Positions 14,891-20,055 of a stretch of 20,055 nucleotides of DNA are shown here, piece by piece. The notes under the pieces were generated by a model, which saw only the letters and a program-made list of their open reading frames with translations, searched no databases and had not been told where the DNA came from. A program made the translations under genes and the position numbers. Source of the stretch: Caldifarciminota bacterium UBA3073. Its GTDB lineage: Bacteria > Hydrothermota > UBA3073. Position 1 is the first letter of the stretch. Each line of letters starts with the position of its first letter. The stretch lies in NCBI GenBank assembly GCA_002366725.1, contig DFBT01000108.1, forward strand, positions 1-20,055, in the 5' to 3' direction.

Positions 14891-14951
14891 AAGCAGACCA
14901 CAGACTGAAATGACAAATAAATGCACAAAGAAATATAAAAGGTCTTACCTG

Positions 14952-14978
14952 CCCTGTGAAATAAATTATTTCACAGGG
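14952..14978. promoter_or_regulatory. Perfect 27-bp palindrome
   Basis: Arms CCCTGTGAAATAA (14952-14964) and TTATTTCACAGGG (14966-14978) around a single central A are exactly complementary. It lies about 45 bases inside the expected start of the transporter transcript, so it could be an operator for a dimeric regulator, an RNA hairpin, or a dispersed palindromic unit. It is not followed by a T-run. Confidence 0.6.
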
Positions 14979-15021
14979 TGAATGGTTTCTTAACGCATAA
15001 TATGGGATTACACGACATCTG

Positions 15022-15050
15022 ATTATATCACACCTTTTGCCTTATGTCAA
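15022..15050 (-). promoter_or_regulatory. Consensus promoter of the transporter gene
   Basis: On the minus strand TTGACA (15050-15045), 17 bases, TATAAT (15027-15022), both perfect. Transcription would start near 15015 and run left, giving a leader of about 285 bases before ATG 14729 that holds the 27-bp palindrome, two hairpins and a dispersed repeat. Confidence 0.85.
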
Positions 15051-15089
15051 GTTTTTTTCCTTCCTGCAACCCGTGGTTAAATTTTTTGC

Positions 15090-15118
15090 TTGACTTTTTA
15101 CCAAAAATGTGATAAAAT
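15090..15118 (+). promoter_or_regulatory. Promoter of the beta-propeller gene, giving a leaderless start
   Basis: TTGACT (15090-15095), 17 bases, TAAAAT (15113-15118). The ATG of the gene follows after only seven bases, so the transcript would begin at or within a base or two of the start codon. The promoter is divergent from the transporter promoter, 40 bases away. Confidence 0.7.
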
Positions 15119-15125
15119 TATATAA

Positions 15126-16553
15126 ATGCTTTTACTATTTTGTGCGATTTCTCTCTTCGACCCGCTTGAATGGATAGACTATAGGGACTACAGGTATATC
15201 CAATCTATAGATGCAGATACAAGGTGGATATGGGTGGCGTCAACCGATGGCATTATAAGGTACGATAAATTGAGGGAAAACTGGGAGATCCCGAGGTCCA
15301 GAACCACCTTCCCGGACGATATAAGAGTAATCGGCGTTGACGGGTTCTCAGATTACATCTGGTTTGTTACCACATCGAGACTTGCAAGATACAATGCCAT
15401 AATTAGAGACATCGACGAATATACACTGCCCATACAGGGCATACCCTCGCATATCGCCTTCACGAAAGATGCGGTTCTCATAGATATGAAAAACAGATAT
15501 TTTAAATTCGACAGAGAGACCCAGGAAATCAGGGAAATACCTTCAGATATTGATGTTGATTGGAAACCCAAAAATCAACCCCAAGATTTTACACAATTAT
15601 CACCATATTTTGTCCAGGACAAGCATCTACGCGTGTACTATATGACCTGTGTCGTTCCCGATGAAAGGTTCCTCTGGGTGGGCACCGGCGGTATGGGTCT
15701 ATATAGATTTGATATCTACACTTATAACGGTGAAAATCTCTGCTTTGGTGTACCAGATGGACGGATAAGGGCTATTCGCAGGGACGGTGGGAAGATATGG
15801 ATTGGGGGAGATAACGATGCCATAACACTCTGGGAGAGAGAAAAGAACAGATGGAATTATTTCGATGCATCTGAGCACGGCTTGTATTCAACGAGGGTAA
15901 GGGCAATAGCCACCGACAGTTCGTCTGTCTGGTTCGCAACCCCTGAGGGACTTGTGGGGCTACACCACGGCGAATTCAGGACCCTTACCGTCTCCGATGG
16001 ACTGCCGAGCGATAATGTGACGGATGTCGAAGCAAATAACAACGAGGTGTGGGTCGGCACGGACTGGGGACTCGCGAGGGTTATCAATGGCGTGGTCATC
16101 GATGAGAAAGAAATCAGCGAAGTGAAAATAAACGATATTGAAATCGTGGGAGACAGCGTTCTCATCGCCACGCCCTACGGTGTATATGTAAGGTATAAAG
16201 GCAAGTATACCCCTTTCTCCGACAGTTCGGGTATACTTGCTTCCGGGGTTAGTGTTCTTTGTGGAGACGAGTTCTTTGCCACAAAAATGGGGGTGGTGAT
16301 GAGCGACGGGCATAGACTGACTTATCCCGCTGACCTTCCAGACCCCAATGTATATGCAATAGAGGTCTCTCAACATAAGGTATGGTTTGGAACAGCCAGG
16401 GGTGCCGTAAGATTTGACAGAACTTTCTCAATGAGAGATGTCTTCGACGGTGAGAACAGCCCCATAAAAGGAACGGTATATACGATCTCTATCTGCGGGG
16501 ACTCTGTGCTATTTGGTACCGACAGCGGTTTAATAGAATATGTAGGGCCTTAA
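15126..16553 (+). CDS. Exported beta-propeller protein with regulator-propeller (Reg_prop-like) repeats
   Basis: A 475-residue protein with a very short hydrophobic N-terminus (MLLLFCAISLFDP) as a signal peptide. The body consists of repeated blades with the pattern (I/V)W(V/F)(A/G)T..G(L/V).R(Y/F): WIWVASTDGIIRYD near the start, FLWVGTGGMGLYRFD, SVWFATPEGLVGLHHG, EVWVGTDWGLARVING, KVWFGTARGAVRFD and SVLFGTDSGLIEYVG at the end. This is the two-component-regulator propeller repeat, but no kinase or regulator domain is attached, so it is a stand-alone extracytoplasmic propeller with an unknown ligand. There is no Shine-Dalgarno sequence, and the upstream promoter suggests leaderless translation. 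Another possibility is a type-IX-like secreted protein, but no sorting tail is seen. Confidence 0.8.
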   Translation: MLLLFCAISLFDPLEWIDYRDYRYIQSIDADTRWIWVASTDGIIRYDKLRENWEIPRSRTTFPDDIRVIGVDGFSDYIWFVTTSRLARYNAIIRDIDEYTLPIQGIPSHIAFTKDAVLIDMKNRYFKFDRETQEIREIPSDIDVDWKPKNQPQDFTQLSPYFVQDKHLRVYYMTCVVPDERFLWVGTGGMGLYRFDIYTYNGENLCFGVPDGRIRAIRRDGGKIWIGGDNDAITLWEREKNRWNYFDASEHGLYSTRVRAIATDSSSVWFATPEGLVGLHHGEFRTLTVSDGLPSDNVTDVEANNNEVWVGTDWGLARVINGVVIDEKEISEVKINDIEIVGDSVLIATPYGVYVRYKGKYTPFSDSSGILASGVSVLCGDEFFATKMGVVMSDGHRLTYPADLPDPNVYAIEVSQHKVWFGTARGAVRFDRTFSMRDVFDGENSPIKGTVYTISICGDSVLFGTDSGLIEYVGP

Positions 16554-16558
16554 CCGGA

Positions 16559-16645
16559 TGGTGCCGAAGGAGGGACTCGAACCCTCACAGAGTTGCCTCC
16601 ACATGGTCCTGAACCATGCGCGTCTACCAGTTCCGCCACTTCGGC
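16559..16645 (-). tRNA. tRNA-Leu (CAG anticodon)
   Basis: On the minus strand the acceptor stem GCCGAAG pairs with CTTCGGC, followed by discriminator A and an encoded CCA (16559-16561). The D-arm reads TGGCGGAACTGGTAGACGC. The anticodon stem CATGG/CCATG encloses TTCAGGA, giving anticodon CAG. A long variable arm (class II) and the T-loop GGGTTCGAGTCCC follow. The 84-base body plus CCA fits tRNA-Leu. It converges with the propeller gene, five bases past its stop. Confidence 0.96.
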
Positions 16646-16653
16646 TGTTTTGT

Positions 16654-16682
16654 ATTATAACACATTTTACGCCCGATGTCAA
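16654..16682 (-). promoter_or_regulatory. Perfect consensus promoter of tRNA-Leu
   Basis: On the minus strand TTGACA (16682-16677), 17 bases, TATAAT (16659-16654). The mature tRNA 5' end at 16645 lies nine bases after the -10 box, so the 5' leader is only a few bases. Confidence 0.88.
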
Positions 16683-16943
16683 GTGAAAAAATATCAGCGG
16701 ATTTCACAGATTGATTATTGCTTAACGATCTATCATCACAATCCCAGATTATGCATTAAGAAACCATCTCAAGATCCGCATGGACAAGATTACACGAGAT
16801 CGGCACAAGAGTAAAAAGTTGGTTAGTTTGTTGGTTTGTTAGAGTCTAACAAATTATCCGACTAATTGACTAACTCCTTATATAATCTGTGAACATCTGT
16901 GTCCATCTGTGGTTAACGCTTATTTTAAAATAATTTAATTGCT
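16683..16943. repeat. Repeat-filled spacer before the GWxTD gene
   Basis: It contains GTTAG-rich sequence with an inverted repeat TTTGTTAG-AGT-CTAACAAA at 16835-16853, and a dispersed unit read on the minus strand as TTAACCACAGATGGACACAG at 16881-16916 (further units follow). A -10-like TAAAAT lies at 16926-16931 but has no good -35 box. No gene is seen. Confidence 0.5.
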
Positions 16944-18170
16944 ATGCACTGTCTCTTGACATATATACTCATATCCCTGTCCCTGGACTATGCGACCTTC
17001 AGACAGAGTGATACACTTTCCCTCGTCGAACTGTACATATCCATACCGTATATATCCCTTTCTTATGTCGATTATGAAGGAGGGATAAGGGCGGATTTCA
17101 AGATAGATATAACTATAAAGAACCGGGAGGGAGATACAATAGCATTGGACGAATTTAACAGGGTATCCCTCCTCACATCGTTGGAAAAGGCAAAAGAGAG
17201 GGCGCTCACAATCATCGATGTCTTCTCCGTTTCCCTCTCCGAAGACATATACGATGTTATCGTAAGTACAAAGCAGGAGAACAACGAAGAGAGAGTCACC
17301 ACCCGTGTTGAAGTCCAGCTATATCCACACGAAAACTTGTCCATAAGCGACATAGAACTCGCAACTGAAATATCGAGGGCTGATACGGTGAATCAATTTA
17401 CAAAGGGAAATTACAACATAGTTCCAAATCCCGAGAGATTGTACGGATTAAATAGAAATATAATCTATGTCTATACAGAACTGTATGGGCTCGCTCCATC
17501 GAAGGAATACTCTTTGGTATACAGGCTGACGGATACCATGGGAAATGTGATTACAGAATATCCCGAAAAGAGGACACTTGCAGAAAATTCCCTCGTGAGG
17601 GAGGTTGGAGGTATAAACAGTATAGGATTGACTCCCGGCAGCTATGTAATGAATGTACAGCTATCTCAAGGCAATGATACGGTATGTGCATCCAAACCGT
17701 TTTATGTTATAGCCAGGGAAAAAACGCCTCCAAAGCTTCACGGTAAAGAAGCAGAATACTATGGTTTCATAGATTATATTGCGACCCCCGATGAACTCGC
17801 GAGATATAAAAAGACCGATGATAAAGAGGGCTTCCTCCGGATATTCTGGGCAAGGAAAGGAGGAGATGCGTTGTTTTCTCATATTCAAAGTGTCGAGGAG
17901 GCGGAGAGACTCTACGGTAAAAAATCAGATAGAGGCAGGATACTCATAATCTATGGAAAGCCCGATGAGGTTAGAAGATACACCGCGGAAATGACACATC
18001 CCGACTGTGAAGCCTGGTGGTATTACAGAGAAGGGGGTAAGGTCTTCATATTCTCCGATGTGAATAGAGTTGGTAAGTATGAACTCATATACTCAAGTTA
18101 TGAAAGGGAGTATACCAATCCCAATTACTATAAATATCTCCCCCCCGATGTTCTTCAACTTCTTCACTGA
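16944..18170 (+). CDS. GWxTD-domain exported protein
   Basis: A 408-residue protein with a short signal peptide (MHCLLTYILISLSL). Next comes a beta-rich N-terminal domain opening with LVELYISIPYISLSYV, the usual front part of GWxTD proteins. The C-terminal domain (about 270-395) reads IDYIATPDELARYKK, FLRIFWARKGGD, YGKKSDRGRILIIYGKPDEV (324-343) and CEAWWYY, matching the family layout of an EFWxRRD-like helix, then (G)WxTDRGRI, then YGPPDE. The name-giving GWxTD is replaced by GKKSD here. The function of the family is not known; it is found in WOR-3, Gemmatimonadetes and related groups as a periplasmic protein. There is no Shine-Dalgarno sequence before ATG. The gene converges on tadA across 49 bases. 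Confidence 0.8.
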   Translation: MHCLLTYILISLSLDYATFRQSDTLSLVELYISIPYISLSYVDYEGGIRADFKIDITIKNREGDTIALDEFNRVSLLTSLEKAKERALTIIDVFSVSLSEDIYDVIVSTKQENNEERVTTRVEVQLYPHENLSISDIELATEISRADTVNQFTKGNYNIVPNPERLYGLNRNIIYVYTELYGLAPSKEYSLVYRLTDTMGNVITEYPEKRTLAENSLVREVGGINSIGLTPGSYVMNVQLSQGNDTVCASKPFYVIAREKTPPKLHGKEAEYYGFIDYIATPDELARYKKTDDKEGFLRIFWARKGGDALFSHIQSVEEAERLYGKKSDRGRILIIYGKPDEVRRYTAEMTHPDCEAWWYYREGGKVFIFSDVNRVGKYELIYSSYEREYTNPNYYKYLPPDVLQLLH

Positions 18171-18219
18171 CTTGAGCACTTATTTATTGAGACCTACCTT
18201 GACCGAGGGTTTAATCCCG

Positions 18220-18657
18220 TCAGACTATCTCTTGCCTTCTATCCCTAAAAAATTCTTTAAGCAGGTTTGAACACTCCTCACTAAACACACCACCGACAAC
18301 TTTCAACTCCGGTCTTCTTATATCATACCTGCTGCCAAGACTTCCCATAATGGGATCAGATGTCCCATATACACATCCTTTTATTCTCGAAAGCATAATT
18401 GCACCCGCGCACATGGGACAGGGTTCGAGGGTGACATACAGAGTCGCATCTTTCAGTCTCTGGTCTGAGAGAAAGGTGCATGCACAGGTTATCGCTATAA
18501 TCTCTGCGTGGGCGGTCGGATCATTCAATGCCTCCACACGATTGTGTCCCCTTCCCACTATTTTACCATTTAATACGACAACTGCACCGACGGGAACCTC
18601 TCCCTCATCCCTCGCAAGTTCTGCTTCGGCAATCGCCGCCTTCATAAATTTGGTCAT
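18220..18657 (-). CDS. tadA: tRNA-specific adenosine deaminase
   Basis: Deaminates A34 to inosine in tRNA-Arg(ACG), allowing wobble reading. The 145-residue protein carries the zinc/proton-relay motif H50-A51-E52 (DPTAHAEII) and PCPMCAG (C80, C83), with VPVGAVVV (21-28) and GRGHNR (35-40) for substrate contact. YGTSDPIMGSLGS (97-109) and FFRDRR near the C-terminus complete the TadA signature and distinguish it from cytidine or guanine deaminases. Length is normal. M1 at 18657 has no Shine-Dalgarno sequence; M5 is a possible alternative. Upstream lies a repeat-rich spacer. Confidence 0.95.
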   Translation of the reverse strand: MTKFMKAAIAEAELARDEGEVPVGAVVVLNGKIVGRGHNRVEALNDPTAHAEIIAITCACTFLSDQRLKDATLYVTLEPCPMCAGAIMLSRIKGCVYGTSDPIMGSLGSRYDIRRPELKVVGGVFSEECSNLLKEFFRDRRQEIV

Positions 18658-18703
18658 TGGGTTATTAGGTTACAAGTCACAGGTCAAACGATACACTCCC
18701 ATT

Positions 18704-18883
18704 CGTCATTGCGAGGCTTGTTCCGAGCCGAAGCCCCAAACGAAGTGAGGGGACAAGCGGAGAAACTGCCGAAGCAATCTCATCAGTTATCAGTAATTGG
18801 GAATTAAGAATTTTTCCTTTAATCAATTTTTCAATGACGCATCTTGTCATTGATGGGATTGCTTCGCTAACGCTCGCAATGAC
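18704..18883. repeat. CGTCATTGCGAG / GATTGCTTCG dispersed palindromic elements, inverted pair
   Basis: The first unit, 18704-18782, begins CGTCATTGCGAG and ends GAAGCAATCTCA, with an inner hairpin (GCTTGT with ACAAGC). The second, 18855-18883, is the shorter inverted form GGGATTGCTTCG...CGCAATGAC. Units of this type are known as dispersed repeats in many bacterial genomes. The rest of 18658-18961 shows no gene. Confidence 0.6.
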
Positions 18884-18961
18884 ATGGCCGTGAACTACAA
18901 TCTGCAGTTGTATAATGATATCTACAATCCCCAATACCCCATTACCCCAATCTTCTATCTC

Positions 18962-19909
18962 CTATCTATCTTCGTTTGCTTTCACCAGGAATGACCTTGC
19001 CCTCTCTCTGAATTCATCGTATCTATCCCCCAACCCCTCTGTAATGTCCAATATCTTTGACGCCTCTATTTTGCATCTATCGTATCTTCCCGTGAGAGAA
19101 TATACCTCGGCGAGTTTATCCATCGCACAAACCAAAGGATAGGGGGCATTCGGTTGTCCTATCTCTATGAGATGTATAAGTCTTTTATAGACCTCCTCCG
19201 CATTCTTCCAGTCTCTTTTTCCATAAAGTGCCTTTGCAAGTGTCCAGGTAAATGTGCGAGAATACGGATATTCTCTCAACAATTCCTCCGTTATCTTAAT
19301 TGCCCCGTCCCAATCCCCCTCTTCTATTAGAAGGAGTGCCAGGGTATTCTTTGCTGCGACCCTCAGGAAACGGGCGGAATCAGAGGCGATCTCGAGCTCT
19401 TTTCTCCAATCGCCATTACCCTCCATAAATGGGATCGCATTCCTTATCCTGTAGTTTATGTAGTCGTAGATACCTATACCTATATATGCATCGTATACGG
19501 TAGAATCCACTGCCAGCGCACTATTCAATTCACGAATGGCGTTCGTGCCGTCCTCCAGCATTCCCAGAATATCCCCGTTTTCATACCTATAGTACGCCCT
19601 GTTTATAAGTACCCCTCCCCTCCAGACATATGCCCAGGCATCCTCCCCATGTTCCAGTATGCGAGTTCCCGTCTCCAGGGTGGTGTCAACGCAAGCGATG
19701 AATTTGTCCTCCAAGGAGTCGGTCTCGAAGTCGCTCATATACGCCGTATAGAGCGATGAGAGAAAGAAATATGGAGCCGGGTCGTCGGGGTCTCTATCGG
19801 ACAGTTCAAAAAAGACCGCCTCTGCCTCTGCATAGCTCTCCTCATAACTAAGTTCAATTCCCCGTAAAAGAAGAGAATCCAGAGAAAGTATGAGACATAA
19901 CAGTAACAT
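18962..19909 (-). CDS. Exported TPR-repeat protein
   Basis: A 315-residue helical protein with a short hydrophobic N-terminus (MLLLCLILSLDSLLL) as signal peptide or anchor. TPR-like helix pairs are readable at about 18-52 (LSYEESYAEAEAVFFELSDR then DPDDPAPYFFLSSLY), about 120-150 (AIRELNSALAVDSTVYDAYI), about 188-215 (LLIEEGDWDGAIKITEELLR) and about 223-245 (LAKALYGKRDWKNAEEVYKR). The IYDYINYRIRNAIPFMEG segment resembles a motif of tetratricopeptide proteins in this kind of genome. It probably mediates protein contacts at the cell envelope. The start ATG has no Shine-Dalgarno sequence. A perfect hairpin (CCCCGCC-TC-GGCGGGG) lies 18 bases upstream. Confidence 0.72.
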   Translation of the reverse strand: MLLLCLILSLDSLLLRGIELSYEESYAEAEAVFFELSDRDPDDPAPYFFLSSLYTAYMSDFETDSLEDKFIACVDTTLETGTRILEHGEDAWAYVWRGGVLINRAYYRYENGDILGMLEDGTNAIRELNSALAVDSTVYDAYIGIGIYDYINYRIRNAIPFMEGNGDWRKELEIASDSARFLRVAAKNTLALLLIEEGDWDGAIKITEELLREYPYSRTFTWTLAKALYGKRDWKNAEEVYKRLIHLIEIGQPNAPYPLVCAMDKLAEVYSLTGRYDRCKIEASKILDITEGLGDRYDEFRERARSFLVKANEDR

Positions 19910-19926
19910 AACTTGCCTGACGCCTG

Positions 19927-19942
19927 CCCCGCCTCGGCGGGG
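19927..19942. repeat. GC-rich hairpin upstream of the TPR gene
   Basis: CCCCGCC (19927-19933), two bases, GGCGGGG (19936-19942). There is no T-run on either side. It lies in the presumed leader of the minus-strand TPR gene. Confidence 0.6.
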
Positions 19943-19978
19943 TCAGTCGGAAGAGCACCAGCGGACCAGGTAATCAGT

Positions 19979-20055
19979 GATCGGTCATCGGTAATCAGGT
20001 CATTGGCTACCCGACTGGTAATATAGTCTGAGTTGTAAACCTACCGATTACCGAT
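19979..20055. repeat. Dispersed 'ATCGGTAATC' repeats at the right edge
   Basis: GATCGGTCATCGGTAATCAG at 19979-19998 and the inverted form GATTACCGAT at 20046-20055 share a ten-base exact match (19987-19996). The second unit runs off the window, so its extent is unknown. No gene is seen between 19910 and the end. Confidence 0.45.

Noticed and set aside
16821..16875. GTTAG ... CTAAC inverted repeats as a further attC site
   Set aside because: The order is reversed: attC on either strand begins with ..TAAC and ends with GTT.., whereas here GTTAG comes first. There is also no six-base box with unpaired flanks.

Overview
The window is bacterial chromosomal DNA, probably from an uncultivated lineage of the candidate division WOR-3 / FCB-superphylum kind. 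This placement is an inference from gene content: exported DUF3857/transglutaminase proteins, a GWxTD-domain protein, a regulator-propeller beta-propeller protein, exported TPR proteins, very short signal peptides, and intergenic spaces filled with 'ACCACAGA'-type and 'CGTCATTGCGAG'-type dispersed repeats. No 16S gene or ribosomal protein is present to confirm it.

Region A (1-4570) is the most unusual part: a run of four integron gene cassettes in one orientation. Four attC sites are readable directly (1143-1272, 2083-2152, 3440-3497, 4240-4372). Each begins with a ..TAAC core and ends with a GTTAG-type core. Its two arms pair with each other, and in three sites clearly (plausibly in attC2) a six-base box is flanked by single unpaired bases on the same strand, the signature by which the folded single-strand attC is recognised. 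Each cassette holds one gene just ahead of its attC: an FMN-reductase-like flavoprotein, a SAM methyltransferase, a TPR protein (preceded by a possible 26-codon leader ORF) and a small AT-rich outer-membrane barrel protein. Cassette base composition changes abruptly from GC-rich (1, 2) to AT-rich (3, 4). The left edge (200-290) carries GTTAG motifs and an attI-like simple site. The integrase gene, if present, lies left of the window. The last attC has a degenerate outer core and abuts the 3' remnant of an outer-membrane protein gene.

Region B (4571-9832) is chromosomal. A promoter-driven methyltransferase gene is followed by a 361-bp spacer with 24-bp imperfect terminal inverted repeats, then two overlapping genes for exported DUF3857/transglutaminase-like proteins. 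The first keeps the Cys-His-Asp triad. The second, a lipoprotein, has Ser and Asp at the collinear Cys and His positions and looks like a dead paralogue.

Region C (9833-12711) holds glyA behind a near-perfect sigma-70-type promoter, then dCMP deaminase and a PflX-like (COG1313) radical SAM gene overlapping by one base. GlyA and dCMP deaminase both supply thymidylate synthesis (methylene-THF and dUMP).

Region D (12712-20055) holds, on the minus strand, a Na/Pi-cotransporter-family protein with an N-terminal Ig-like and a C-terminal PhoU-like domain. Its long 5' leader carries a perfect 27-bp palindrome and further hairpins. A divergent, apparently leaderless beta-propeller gene follows, then tRNA-Leu(CAG) on the minus strand with a perfect consensus promoter, a GWxTD protein gene, and tadA and a TPR protein gene on the minus strand. 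No CRISPR array, rRNA, complete insertion sequence or convincing rho-independent terminator was seen.
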